A stretch of 64,000 nucleotides of DNA from Umezawaea endophytica (GCF_025061645.1 NZ_JANYMP010000008.1:14680-78679); one strand, 5' to 3'; counted from the stretch's first letter, positions 52,507 through 61,630 are shown. Numbers and translations: made by a program. Notes: generated from the sequence alone by a model not told the origin.

Positions 52507-53547
52507 TCAGACGTACCGCGACTCGTCGAACTCCTCGCCGGACGCGGACCTCCCGAGGTCGCGGCCGAGCTCGGTCAGCTCGTCGACGAGTTCCAGTCCG
52601 ACGAGCCAATCCCTTGGCAGCGCGGCGGTTCCGTGCAGCGCGCCGAGGATGTTGCCGGTGAGCGCCGCCGTCGCGTCACTGCCGCCCGAGTGGTTCGCCG
52701 CCGCGCGGAGCGCGTCCACGAACTCGGACTTGCGCGGGTACACGAGGACGGTGTGGACGGCTATCGCCAACGCCTCCGGCCCGGTCCACCCGCTGCCCAG
52801 CCGGTCGACGCGCACCGAGTCCAACCCGAGTTCGCGGTGCTCCTCGGCGAACACGACGGCGCGGTTCAACGCGTTCGCCGTGTACGGGTCGTCGCGCAGC
52901 ACCCGGCCGATCACCTGGTCCACCGCCTCGCGCACCGGTCTGCCGCGCACCGCGAGCAGGTGCACCAGCAGCGCCAGCGCCCCACCGGACACCCAGCCGC
53001 CCGTGCCGCCGTGCGTGAGCGCGGCGAACCGGCAGCCGAGGTCGTAGGCGATGGCCGCGCTCGGCGCGAACCCGGCGGGCGCGGTGCGCGTGACGCCGTT
53101 GCAGCCCGACGACTCGTTGTGCGGCGCCTCCGGCGTCGGCGGCACGTCCGCCGCCAGCGCGCGCAGGCACGTGAGGCCCGGCGACCGGCTGGAGTACAGC
53201 CGCTCGTTGGCCAGCAGGCCCGTGGCGCCCGGCTCGGGCGCGGCGATCTGCTGCGTGATCAGCCACCGCCGGTAGCTGTGCCAGACCGTCTCGATCGGCT
53301 CCCAGCCGCCCGTCTTGCGGCCGTGCACGTAGGCCCGCAGGTATCCGTCCGCGGTGAACAGGGTGAGCTGCGTGTCGTCCGTGATCAGCGCGGGCCGAGG
53401 AGGCGCCACCACCCCACCGGGACCGTGGTCGCGCTGGATGTCGGCCCAGCCCAGGTACTGCACCGGTGCGCCCAACGCGTCGCCGAGCGCCCCTCCGAGC
53501 AGGCACGCGGCTCCACGGTCGACCACCGCCAAAGGGTCGCGCGGCAC
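52507..53547 (-). CDS. ADP-ribosylglycohydrolase family protein
   Basis: This 346-aa all-helical DraG/ARH-type protein has GALGDALGAPVQY at the N-terminus, the metal motif DDTQLTLFT, and the second metal site NHSGGSDATAALTGNILGA. Family members remove ADP-ribose from proteins or small molecules using two Mg/Mn ions; the target here is unknown. The middle segment (about 130-170, rich in Pro/Ala/Ser with NESSGCNGV) is of the bacterial ARH type. It lies opposite the SARP regulator gene. Confidence 0.87.
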   Translation of the reverse strand: MPRDPLAVVDRGAACLLGGALGDALGAPVQYLGWADIQRDHGPGGVVAPPRPALITDDTQLTLFTADGYLRAYVHGRKTGGWEPIETVWHSYRRWLITQQIAAPEPGATGLLANERLYSSRSPGLTCLRALAADVPPTPEAPHNESSGCNGVTRTAPAGFAPSAAIAYDLGCRFAALTHGGTGGWVSGGALALLVHLLAVRGRPVREAVDQVIGRVLRDDPYTANALNRAVVFAEEHRELGLDSVRVDRLGSGWTGPEALAIAVHTVLVYPRKSEFVDALRAAANHSGGSDATAALTGNILGALHGTAALPRDWLVGLELVDELTELGRDLGRSASGEEFDESRYV

Positions 53548-53640
53548 ATGCCCTCCTGCTCTGCCGGTCGTGAGCCCAGAACCCTAGTCGTCCCGTCCAC
53601 GTCCGGTCAGGGGAGTCGTGCGTTACCGAACCAAGTTGAT

Positions 53641-53688
53641 GTGGCAGGTATCTGACAGAGGGGTTGCCACACCTGAACCAGTGACTGG
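53641..53688. promoter_or_regulatory. Inverted repeats upstream of the SARP gene
   Basis: GTGGCA (53641-53646) and TGCCAC (53665-53670) form 6-bp arms 18 bp apart, and CCAGTGACTGG (53678-53688) is a perfect 5-1-5 palindrome. They lie within 80 bp of the SARP start in the divergent gap with the ADP-ribosylglycohydrolase. The regulator is unknown. Confidence 0.3.
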
Positions 53689-53719
53689 TCGAACACCGGA
53701 GGCGGGGGTGGAGGTGGGC

Positions 53720-56527
53720 ATGGCGGACGGGGGGAGCGACGCCCGGAGCGGTACCGGACTGGAGTTCGGGGTGCTCGGGCCGCTCCAGGTGCTCGCCGAC
53801 GGCCGTGCGCTGGTGCTCGGGCGGAAGGGGATGCGCGGGCTGCTCGCCATGCTGGTGCTGGAGGCGAACCGGGTCGTGCCGATCGACGAGATCGTCGACC
53901 GGATCTGGACGGACGACCCGCCGGCCACCGCCCGCACCATCGTCCACGGGTACGTGTCGAAGCTCCGCAAGCTGCTGGAGGAGGCCGACCCGACCGGGTC
54001 CGCGGCCATCCTGACCAGCCCGCCCGGCTACCAGTTGTCGGTCGACCCGTGGCGGCTCGACCTGCACCGGGCCCGTCAGCTCATCTCCTCCGCGCGCGGC
54101 AAGCCCGCGCCGACGAGGGCCGGGCTGCTGCGCGAGGCGCTCGGGCTGTGGCGCGGTCAGGTGCTGGCCGACGTGCCGGGCAACCCGATCACCACCGACC
54201 TGGACGAGCTGCGGCTGTCGGCCGTCGAGGAGCGCATCGACGCCGAGCTGGAGCTCGGCCGCCACCTCGAACTCGTCGGCGAACTGCGGCAGCTCGTCAC
54301 CGAGCACCCGTTCCGCGAACGGCTCGTCGCGCACTCGATGCGCGCCCTCTACCGGTCCGGCCAGCGCGCCGACGCCCTGGAGGCCTACCAGCGGTTCCAC
54401 CGGCGCGCCGTGGAGGAGCTGGGCATCGACCCCGGCCCCGACCTGCGGCAGCTCCACGAGCAGGTGCTGCGCGACGACCCGGTGCTCAGCGACCCCGGAG
54501 GCACCGACCGCCGGGTCGTGGAACCGCGGCCGGGTGTCGTCGTACCGCAGCAGCTACCCGCCGCGGCGAGCGGGTTCATCGGCCGCGGCGCCGAACTGGG
54601 CTGGCTGGACCGGCTGTGCGAGCAGCGCGACCTGTCCGCGACCACGATCGCCGTGATCGACGGCGCGGCGGGCATCGGCAAGACCGAGCTGGCCGTGACC
54701 TGGGGCCACCGCAACGCCGAGCTGTTCCCCGGCGGGTCGCTGTTCGCGCCGATGCACGGCTTCGACGGCGACCGCAGGCCGGTCGAGCCCGCCGAGGTGC
54801 TGGCCCGGTTCCTGCACGCGCTGGGCGTGCCGTCCGACGCCGTGCCGAACGACCTGCCGGACCGCGTCGGCCTCTACCGCTCGCTGCTGGCCCGCCGCCG
54901 CGTGCTGGTCGTGCTGGACGACGCCTGGAGCCCGGACCACGTCCGGCTGCTGCTGCCGCCCGGCGCGGGCTCCGTGGTGCTGGTCACCTGCCGCCGCAGG
55001 CTCGAAGGCCTCGTGGTGAGCAACAGCGCGCGGATGCTCACGGTGGGGGCGCTCAGCGCCGCCGAGTCGATCAGGCTGGTGGACGAGGTCGTCGGCGAAC
55101 CCGTGTCGGAACGGGACCCGGTGGCGGCGCGCAAGCTGGTCGAGCTGTGCGGGTACCTGCCGCTGGCGCTGCGCATCGCGGCGGCCCGGCTGGCGATGAG
55201 TCCGGAGTGGACGGTCGAGGAGCTGGTCGCCGAGCTGTCCGACGACGACAACCGGCTGAGCGTGCTCGACCTGCCGGACGCGGGTGTCGGCGTCCGGCGC
55301 GCGCTGGAGGTCTCCTACCGCGCGCTGTCCCCGGAACTGGCGAGCTCGTTACGGGCGGCCGGCTTGGTGCCCGGCCGGTGGGTGAGCCCGCACGCCGTCG
55401 CCGCGGTCACCGGCGTCGACGTCGCCACCGCGGGTTCCCGGCTGTCCGACCTGGCGGACGCGCACCTGCTGGAACAGCCGTGGAGCGGCGGGTTCGTGCT
55501 GCACGACCTGGTCCGGCTGTTCGTCCGCGAGGTCGCGGGCGACCCGGAGGCCGCCCTGCGCGCGTTGATGCGGCACTACCTGGCGGCGTGCGACCAGGCC
55601 CGCAGGCTCATCCGGCCGAGCAAGGACGGCCTGGCGTTCACCGACGCCACGACCTCCGACGGACCTTCCTCGTCGGCGGGCGCGCTGGCCTGGTTCGACC
55701 GCGAGTGGCCCAACATCGTGGCGCTGGTGCACGCCGGGTCGGAAGCCGGTCTGCACCAGCAGGTCTGGCAGCTCGTGCGACTCGTCCACACCTACTGCTT
55801 CGCCAGGACCGTCGTGCGCGAGTGGGTCGCGCTCGTCGGGTTCGGGCTGGCGTCCGCGCGGGTCAGCGGCGACGAACTCGGCGAGATGCTGCTGCTGCAC
55901 GCCGTCAACGCCACCAGCGCCCGGCTGGGGATGCTGGCGTCGTCGTTACCCGAAGCCCGGCGCGCGCACCGGATCGCCGTCGCCCTCGGCGACCCCCGCT
56001 ACCAGGTGCTGACGCTGGGCCAGCTCGCCAACGCGCTCGCCGCCGTCGGCGACCACGAGGAGGCCCTGCTGCACCACTGGGCGTCCATCGACCTCGCCAA
56101 GCGCGAGGACGACGCGCTCGGCCAGGCCGCCGGGCTGAACAACGTCGCGCAGGTCGAGCAGGCCCTCGGCCGCCGGGAGATCGCCGCCGCCCACCAGTTC
56201 CAGGCGATGGAGATCTACCACCGCTCGGGCGACGAGCGCGCCTACGTGCTGGCGGTGAACAACCTCGCCGAGCTGTACGCCGAGCTGGGACGGCTCCGCG
56301 AAGCGGAGGAGTACGCCAGGCAGGGCGTCGAGCTGGCCCATTCGGGCGCGATGCCGTTCGAGGAGGCGTTCGGGCGGCAGGTGCTCGGCGCGGTGCTCGC
56401 CCGCCGCGCCGAACGGGTCGCCGCGCAGGCGGAGCTGACCGAGTCGCTGCGCCTGTTCGAGCAGGTCGGCTCACCCCGCGCGGTGCTGGTCAGAACCGCG
56501 CTGGAGGTCTTGAGCACCGAGGTTTAG
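53720..56527 (+). CDS. AfsR/SARP-family transcriptional regulator (BTAD, NB-ARC, TPR)
   Basis: This protein of about 935 aa has an OmpR-like winged helix (LGPLQVLADGRALVLGRKGMR onward, residues about 14-100), BTAD (about 105-250), NB-ARC ATPase with Walker A DGAAGIGKTELAV and VLVVLDDAW, then a winged-helix/helical linker and C-terminal TPRs (about 690-935, QLANALAAVGDHEEALLHH repeats). AfsR-type proteins activate secondary-metabolism genes on phosphorylation or ATP binding. ATG 53720 follows GGAGGTG. No biosynthetic cluster is in view, so the target is unknown. Confidence 0.88.
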   Translation: MADGGSDARSGTGLEFGVLGPLQVLADGRALVLGRKGMRGLLAMLVLEANRVVPIDEIVDRIWTDDPPATARTIVHGYVSKLRKLLEEADPTGSAAILTSPPGYQLSVDPWRLDLHRARQLISSARGKPAPTRAGLLREALGLWRGQVLADVPGNPITTDLDELRLSAVEERIDAELELGRHLELVGELRQLVTEHPFRERLVAHSMRALYRSGQRADALEAYQRFHRRAVEELGIDPGPDLRQLHEQVLRDDPVLSDPGGTDRRVVEPRPGVVVPQQLPAAASGFIGRGAELGWLDRLCEQRDLSATTIAVIDGAAGIGKTELAVTWGHRNAELFPGGSLFAPMHGFDGDRRPVEPAEVLARFLHALGVPSDAVPNDLPDRVGLYRSLLARRRVLVVLDDAWSPDHVRLLLPPGAGSVVLVTCRRRLEGLVVSNSARMLTVGALSAAESIRLVDEVVGEPVSERDPVAARKLVELCGYLPLALRIAAARLAMSPEWTVEELVAELSDDDNRLSVLDLPDAGVGVRRALEVSYRALSPELASSLRAAGLVPGRWVSPHAVAAVTGVDVATAGSRLSDLADAHLLEQPWSGGFVLHDLVRLFVREVAGDPEAALRALMRHYLAACDQARRLIRPSKDGLAFTDATTSDGPSSSAGALAWFDREWPNIVALVHAGSEAGLHQQVWQLVRLVHTYCFARTVVREWVALVGFGLASARVSGDELGEMLLLHAVNATSARLGMLASSLPEARRAHRIAVALGDPRYQVLTLGQLANALAAVGDHEEALLHHWASIDLAKREDDALGQAAGLNNVAQVEQALGRREIAAAHQFQAMEIYHRSGDERAYVLAVNNLAELYAELGRLREAEEYARQGVELAHSGAMPFEEAFGRQVLGAVLARRAERVAAQAELTESLRLFEQVGSPRAVLVRTALEVLSTEV

Positions 56528-56647
56528 CGGCTGTTTAGCCCCGTGGGCGCGGGGTCTGGCAATTTGGTCTTGGGCGCTGATCAAGCACTGGCTGCTCAGC
56601 GTCCGGGTGGCACTTGAGGGGGGAACTCAAGGGGGGAGCCACCCAAA

Positions 56648-56687
56648 CCGGTCGGCCGGCATTCGGGGGAGAGTGCCGGCCGACCGG
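56648..56687 (+). terminator. Terminator hairpin between SARP and SGNH genes
   Basis: CCGGTCGGCCGGCA (56648-56661) and TGCCGGCCGACCGG (56674-56687) form a 14-bp perfect stem followed by CCTTTTC. Upstream (56610-56645), GGTGGC/GCCACC and TTGAG/CTCAA arms may form a further structured leader or trailer. Confidence 0.75.
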
Positions 56688-56712
56688 CCTTTTCACGGGG
56701 AGCTGGGAATCG

Positions 56713-57480
56713 CTAGTCCGCGCTCACGGGGAGCAGCTCGGGGCGTTTCGGGGCGAGGCCGTCGCCGGTGGATTCGCCCCTGACGAGCCTGCCGACGAAC
56801 GGCATGACGTGTTCACGGGCCCACCTCAGGTCGCGGCGGCGCTGCGTCATCCAATCGGACTCCTCCGAAGGGGGCCACGGGGTGTCCCACGCCTCTTCGG
56901 TCTGGTAGCCGAGGACTTCGGCGGTCCGCAGCGCCACGCGGTGGTGGCCCTCCGGCGAGAGGTGGAGGCGGTCCTCGCTCCAGGCCCTCGGGTCGTGCAG
57001 GACGGACATCGCCCACAGGTCCACGACGTGGCAGTGGTAGCGGTCGGCGACGGACCACAGGTGCGTGTTGTAGATGGCGATCTTGCCGCGCAGCGAGCGC
57101 AGCAGCGGCGTGGTCTTGGTGTCGAAGCCGGTGAAGACGATGACCTCGCTGCCCGCGGCGCGGAGGTCGGCGACGGCGATCTCGTAGATCTCGGCCAGCG
57201 CGTCCGGGTCGGTGCCGGGGGTGAGGATGTCGTTGCCACCCGCGCAGAACGCGACCAGGTTCGGCTTCAACGCCGCGGCCAGCGGGAGCTGCTCCTCGAC
57301 GATCTCGTGCAGGGTCTTGCCGCGGATGGCGAGGTTGGCGTAGCGGAAACCGCTGTGGTGGGGGGAGATCAGCGCGGCGAAGCGGTCCGCCCACCCCAGG
57401 AAGTGGCCGTCGGGGCCGGGGTCGTCCATGCCCTCGGTGAAGCTGTCCCCGATTGCGACGAAGCTGTTCAAGTCCTGCAC
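56713..57480 (-). CDS. SGNH/GDSL-type hydrolase
   Basis: This 255-aa hydrolase has block I GDSFTEG (nucleophile Ser), block II NLAIRGKT, block III GGNDIL and block V DRLHLSPEGH with the Asp/His pair. There is no signal peptide, so it is probably a cytosolic esterase. GTG 57480 follows AGGGGA at good spacing; the longer reading frame to 57600 is Arg/Gly-rich and unlikely coding. The substrate is unknown. Confidence 0.85.
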   Translation of the reverse strand: MQDLNSFVAIGDSFTEGMDDPGPDGHFLGWADRFAALISPHHSGFRYANLAIRGKTLHEIVEEQLPLAAALKPNLVAFCAGGNDILTPGTDPDALAEIYEIAVADLRAAGSEVIVFTGFDTKTTPLLRSLRGKIAIYNTHLWSVADRYHCHVVDLWAMSVLHDPRAWSEDRLHLSPEGHHRVALRTAEVLGYQTEEAWDTPWPPSEESDWMTQRRRDLRWAREHVMPFVGRLVRGESTGDGLAPKRPELLPVSAD

Positions 57481-57688
57481 CTGCGATCCCCTCCCTCTGC
57501 GCGACCGGCCCCGATCCCCTCCGAGGTCGCGCGAACAGCGTGCCTCCGGCTCGTACGACCGCGCCACTGAGGTGGGAGCACCGTAGTCGGCGGTCGCCAC
57601 CGAGGTAAACCCGATTGGCCGGGAATGGATTCCCGTGTGCGACCTTGGTTATGCGGTCGTGTCTTTCACTCACTCTTTCGAGGGAGGG

Positions 57689-57727
57689 ATGCGCTTGTTG
57701 GGCGGTTTATCGCAATTCGCACCCTAG
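57689..57727 (+). CDS. Candidate 12-aa leader peptide MRLLGGLSQFAP
   Basis: ATG 57689 has an almost ideal GAGGGAGGG upstream and encodes MRLLGGLSQFAP before TAG. It lies 38 nt before the likely TTG start of the next gene and partly uses rarer codons (TTG, TTA). It may be a regulatory uORF; translation is not shown. Confidence 0.35.
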   Translation: MRLLGGLSQFAP

Positions 57728-57765
57728 GATTTGCCGTTCCGCAGCCGATCGCGCCTGGAGAGGCC

Positions 57766-58191
57766 TTGCCTGTTCGTTTCCCCCTGCCCGTCATCTCCGT
57801 AGGGGCACTCGCCGTGCTGATGGGCCTCGCGCTGGGCATCGGGCTCGGCAGCGCCCCGGACCACCCTCAGGGCGAGAGCGGCGACACGGGCCCGACCCGC
57901 GGCGGCGAACCGGAACCGCGCCAGAGCGGCGGCGACCTGCCCCCGATGGACTTCGAGGGGCGGGTGCAGTCGACGTCCCCGCGCCCGTCGAAGGCGTCCA
58001 CGACGACCGCGCCGTCGGCGTCGGCCGAGACGTCGGTCGCCCAGTCGTCCGAGCCGCGGCGCACCGAGGAGGTGCCAAGCGCGGTCGGGGTCACGCCGAC
58101 GCCCGCGCTGCCGACGCTGCCGTCGGTCCCGGAGGTCTCGGCCAGTTCGCTCGTCGAGATGCCGTCGACCTCGGTGTCCGCCGGCACGTGA
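57766..58191 (+). CDS. Small membrane-anchored or exported Ser/Thr/Pro-rich protein
   Basis: This protein of about 141 aa has one N-terminal hydrophobic helix (FPLPVISVGALAVLMGLALGIGLG) and a low-complexity Ser/Thr/Pro/Glu-rich tail with no recognised domain. TTG 57766 is chosen because GGAGAGG precedes it; a frame open from ATG 57625 lacks an RBS. The stop lies 3 bp before a three-hairpin array. The function is unknown. Confidence 0.45.
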   Translation: MPVRFPLPVISVGALAVLMGLALGIGLGSAPDHPQGESGDTGPTRGGEPEPRQSGGDLPPMDFEGRVQSTSPRPSKASTTTAPSASAETSVAQSSEPRRTEEVPSAVGVTPTPALPTLPSVPEVSASSLVEMPSTSVSAGT

Positions 58192-58194
58192 AGG

Positions 58195-58377
58195 CCCGGT
58201 GCGGGGGAGCGCCGCCGCCGATCATCTCCCCCGCACCGGGGTCCGGTACCGGCGCCCGAGCGCCGGAAGTCTGGTGGGGCCCGGTGCGGAGCGGCGCCGC
58301 CGCCGATCAACCGCCCCGCACCGGGGTTCGAGGCCGACGCGGGGGAGCGCCGCCGCCGATCAACTCCCCCGCGTCGG
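58195..58377. repeat. Array of three hairpins with invariant loop
   Basis: Hairpins lie at 58195-58240 (15-bp perfect stem), 58280-58325 (14 of 15 pairs) and 58334-58377 (14-bp perfect stem). All three loops read CGCCGCCGCCGATCA plus T or A (16 nt). Stem sequences differ with compensating changes, for example GGTGCGG/CCGCACC against GACGCGG/CCGCGTC. The array fills most of the gap between the convergent small-protein gene and the amino-sugar kinase. Terminator function is possible; the conserved loop suggests more. Confidence 0.85.
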
Positions 58378-58420
58378 TGTACTGGGGGCCGGGGCACCGT
58401 CGTGCGCGCCCCGGCCGGGG

Positions 58421-59434
58421 TCAGCCGCTGGCCGCCACGTCGAGTTCCGGTTCCGCCGCCAGGTCCGCGTACGCCGAGCGCAGCCGCAGCTCGGCGGCCG
58501 GGCTCGTGCCGATGGCGTCGAGGCCCAGCAGCGCGGCACCGACGACCGGAGGCAGGTCCACCACGCGGATCCGGGCCATCGGGGCCGAGGTGGACAGGCG
58601 GTCGCGCACGGCGCCGACGACGACGTCACCGGTGCCGGTGAGCACGCCGCCGCCGAGCACGACGTCCACCCGCTCCTCCAGCAGGTCGAGCCGTCGCAGC
58701 GACACGTCGGCGAGCACGGTGATCTCCTCGACCAGCCGGTCCACGACCTCCAGCGCCACCCGGTCGCCGGAGGCGGCCACGTCGAACAGCACCCGGCACA
58801 GCGCGTGCTCGTCCGCTTCCGCCTCGCCGAAGTGGATGCGCTCCACGGCCTCCGCGATGGTCGCCGTGCCGAAGTGCGCGATCACGGCGGGCAGCAGCGC
58901 GGTGGGCTTCCCGCGGCCGTCCTCCGCCCGCACGGCGAGCCACAGCGCCTCGCTGCCGATGTGGCCGCCACCACCCCAGTCACCGGAGATCCGGCCCAGC
59001 GCCGGGAAGCGGTGCGTGCGGCCGTCCTTGGCGACGGCGACGCAGTTGATGCCCGCGCCGCACACCACCGCGACCCCGATGCCGTCGGTCGTTCCCGCCC
59101 TCAGCAGCGCGAACGTGTCGTTGCCGACGACCGTCGTCCCCGACCAGCCGTGCCGTTCGATCTCCGCCTTCAGCTCGTGCTCCTCGCGGGGCAGGTCCGC
59201 CCCCGCGAGGTAGGCGGCGGTGTGCCTCGCCACCCGCTCGTCCGGGGACAGCCCAGCCTGCCGGGCCGCCTCGCGGACGAGCCCGTCGAACACCTCCAGG
59301 CTGCGTCGCAGGCCGACGTTCTGCGGAGAGGCACCGGGCCCGCGCACCCGCGCGAGCACCTGCCCGTCCGCGTCGACCAGCAACACGGCGGTCTTGCTGT
59401 TCCCGCCGTCAATGGCGAGCACCCGGTCGGTCAT
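58421..59434 (-). CDS. BadF/BadG-type ATPase, probable N-acetylglucosamine kinase
   Basis: This 337-aa ASKHA-fold kinase has the phosphate-1 loop IDGGNSKTAVLLVD, the GDWGGGGHIG region with AGINCVAVAKDG upstream, and the adenosine loop LGGGVL. It resembles N-acetylglucosamine/glucosamine kinases. It is last in the sugar operon, 31 bp after the GH4 gene, and would phosphorylate the imported sugar or the released monosaccharide. The exact substrate is inferred. Confidence 0.82.
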   Translation of the reverse strand: MTDRVLAIDGGNSKTAVLLVDADGQVLARVRGPGASPQNVGLRRSLEVFDGLVREAARQAGLSPDERVARHTAAYLAGADLPREEHELKAEIERHGWSGTTVVGNDTFALLRAGTTDGIGVAVVCGAGINCVAVAKDGRTHRFPALGRISGDWGGGGHIGSEALWLAVRAEDGRGKPTALLPAVIAHFGTATIAEAVERIHFGEAEADEHALCRVLFDVAASGDRVALEVVDRLVEEITVLADVSLRRLDLLEERVDVVLGGGVLTGTGDVVVGAVRDRLSTSAPMARIRVVDLPPVVGAALLGLDAIGTSPAAELRLRSAYADLAAEPELDVAASG

Positions 59435-59465
59435 GCTTGCTGGCTCCTCGTGGGCCGGTGGCTGA

Positions 59466-60740
59466 TCAAGGACGGGAGTTCTTCGCCCACGGCAGGAAGT
59501 CCTCGTTCTGCGCGATCAGGTCGTCGGCCAGTCGTTCGGCGGTGGCGTACTGCCCGATCAGCGGGTGGGCGAGCAGCGCGTTCGCCACCCGGTCCCTCCC
59601 GCCGTGTACGGCGGCTTCCAGCGCCAGGTACTCGTACCCCGTCACGTTCGCGATCAACCCGGAGAACAGCGGTTCCACCGGCGGCACCGGCAACGGCACC
59701 GCGCCGTCGGAGGTGACCGTGGCGGGCACCTCGATCACGGCGTCGTCCGGCAGAAACGGCAGCGTGCCGTCGTTGCGCACGTTCACCACGTGCCGCTCGG
59801 CACCCGTGCCACCGGTGAGGGAGTGCACGAGCTGCACCGCCGCCTCCGAGTAGAACGCGCCGCCGCGCTGGGCGAGCTGCTCCGGCTTGGTCACCACCGC
59901 GGGGTCCGCGTAGACGTCCATCAGCTCCTTCTCCACCGCCGCGACGGTTTCCGCCCGCGGCACCTCCACCTTCTGCCTCTCGACGACCTCGTCGTGGTGG
60001 TAGAAGTAGTTGAGGTAGTAGGACGGGACGGCGTTGAGCCGCCGCATCAGCGGGAGCGGCAGCCGCATGTGCTCGGCCAGGTCCTCCCCGTGCTCGCCCA
60101 GCAGTTCAGGCAGCCGGTCGACGCCGCCGACCGTCACGCCGCGCACCCACGTCAGGTGGTTGAGGCCCACGTGGTCCAGCGCCACGGCGTCCGCTTCGAC
60201 GCCCAGTTGGGCCGCGGCCCAGCGCTGGAAGCCGATGGCCACGTTGCACAGCCCGACGGCCTTGTGCCCCGCCTGCTGGAGCGCGCGCGTCACGATGCCG
60301 ACCGGGTTGGTGAAGTTCACGATCCACGTGTCCGGCCCGGCCACGGCCCGCACCCGGTCCGCGATGTCCAGCACCACCGGCACGGTCCGCAACGCCTTCG
60401 CGAGACCACCGGCACCGGTCGTCTCCTGTCCAACGCACCCGCAGGCCAGCGGGAACGTCTCATCGGTCCGCCGAGCCGCCTGACCACCGACCCGCAACTG
60501 GAGCAGCACCGCCGCGGCCCCGTCGACACCCTCCTCCAGGTCCGCGGTGGTGGTGATCCTGGCCGGGTGATCCGCGTGCGCCAGCAGCCGCTGGGCGAAC
60601 GGGCCGATGACCGACAACCGGTGCGCGTCCGGGTCGACGAGGACGATCTCGTCCACGTCGAGGCTGGTACGACGACCGGCGATGCCGTCGATCAGCTCCG
60701 GCGTGTAGGTCGAACCGCCGCCTACAACGGTGAGCTTCAT
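59466..60740 (-). CDS. GH4-family glycosidase (6-phospho-beta-glucosidase-like)
   Basis: This 424-aa NAD- and metal-dependent glycosidase has Rossmann start KLTVVGGGSTYTPEL, FTNPVGIV, the metal Cys in GLCNVAIG, the His in GLNHLTWV and the catalytic-Tyr region YYLNYFYHHDE. GH4 enzymes cleave by an oxidation-elimination mechanism, often on 6-phosphoglycosides. ATG 60740 overlaps the permease stop by 4 nt. With an ABC importer rather than a PTS, phosphorylation would need the kinase encoded downstream, or the enzyme may accept unphosphorylated sugar. Confidence 0.87.
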   Translation of the reverse strand: MKLTVVGGGSTYTPELIDGIAGRRTSLDVDEIVLVDPDAHRLSVIGPFAQRLLAHADHPARITTTADLEEGVDGAAAVLLQLRVGGQAARRTDETFPLACGCVGQETTGAGGLAKALRTVPVVLDIADRVRAVAGPDTWIVNFTNPVGIVTRALQQAGHKAVGLCNVAIGFQRWAAAQLGVEADAVALDHVGLNHLTWVRGVTVGGVDRLPELLGEHGEDLAEHMRLPLPLMRRLNAVPSYYLNYFYHHDEVVERQKVEVPRAETVAAVEKELMDVYADPAVVTKPEQLAQRGGAFYSEAAVQLVHSLTGGTGAERHVVNVRNDGTLPFLPDDAVIEVPATVTSDGAVPLPVPPVEPLFSGLIANVTGYEYLALEAAVHGGRDRVANALLAHPLIGQYATAERLADDLIAQNEDFLPWAKNSRP

Positions 60741-61630
60741 CCTTTGACTCCTGTGAAGGTAATGCCCCGCACGAACGACTTCTGGGCGAAGAGGAACAGG
60801 ATCAGGACCGGGACCAGCACGAGCACGGTGGCGGCCATGGTGAGGTTCCACTGGGTGGTGCGGTGCATGCCGCGGAACGACGCGAGTGCGATGGACAGCG
60901 GCCAGCTATCCTGGCGTTCGCCGACGTACAGCAGCGGGCCGAAGTAGTCGTTCCACGTGTAGAGGAACGTGAACAGCGACGCGGCGGCGATGCCCGGTCT
61001 GGTCATGGGCAGCAGGACGCGGTAGAGGATCTGGAACTCGTTGCAGCCGTCGATCCTGGCCGCGTCGAGGTAGTCCTCCGGGATGGTCAGGAAGAACTGG
61101 CGCAGCAGGAAGATGCTGAACGCGTCGCCGACCAGGTACGGGACGATCAGCGGCCACAGCGTGCCGGTCAGGCCCACGCCCGCCCACATGCTGTACAGCG
61201 GGACTGCGACGACCTGCGGCGGCAGCATCATGGCGGCGATCAGGACCATGAACGCGGCGCTGCTGCCGCGGAACCTGAAGCGCGCCATGGCGTACGCCGC
61301 CGGGATGCTGGAGAGCAGCATGCCGACGGTCGCGAAGCCCGAGTACAGCAGGGAGTTGCCGAGGTACGTCCACATCGGGGCCTGTTCGAACACCGACGCG
61401 AAGTTGTCGAAGTGCCACTCGGTCGGCCACATGTTCGCCGTCAGCGCCTGCTGGTCGGACATCACCGACGTGAGGAACACGAACAGCAGCGGCACGGTGA
61501 AGATCACGCCCATGACGAGCGCGACGCTGTGCACCGCGATCCAGTTGAGGACCTGGACCTTGTTCCTGCGCCGCTTGGGGGTCTGCTTCGCCGACAGGAC
61601 CTTCGGGGGTTCGCTGAGCAGAGCGGTCAT
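60737..61630 (-). CDS. Carbohydrate ABC transporter permease (MalG-type)
   Basis: This 297-aa permease has six helices and the EAA loop LDAARIDGCNEFQILYRVLLPMTRP. Its ATG overlaps the previous permease stop by one base (TGATG), and its stop overlaps the GH4 start by 4 nt, so the operon is tightly coupled. It forms the channel with the other permease; the ATPase is not encoded here and may be the MsiK-type protein at 20 kb. Confidence 0.88.
   Translation of the reverse strand: MTALLSEPPKVLSAKQTPKRRRNKVQVLNWIAVHSVALVMGVIFTVPLLFVFLTSVMSDQQALTANMWPTEWHFDNFASVFEQAPMWTYLGNSLLYSGFATVGMLLSSIPAAYAMARFRFRGSSAAFMVLIAAMMLPPQVVAVPLYSMWAGVGLTGTLWPLIVPYLVGDAFSIFLLRQFFLTIPEDYLDAARIDGCNEFQILYRVLLPMTRPGIAAASLFTFLYTWNDYFGPLLYVGERQDSWPLSIALASFRGMHRTTQWNLTMAATVLVLVPVLILFLFAQKSFVRGITFTGVKG

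Noticed and set aside
56543-56617. 24-codon GTG frame after the SARP gene (AfsS-like?)
   Set aside because: No clear RBS and no resemblance to AfsS repeats; more likely part of a structured trailer before the terminator.
58195-58377. CRISPR-like array
   Set aside because: Repeats are hairpins with variable stems and unequal spacing (85 and 54 bp), only three units, no spacers of constant length and no cas genes.
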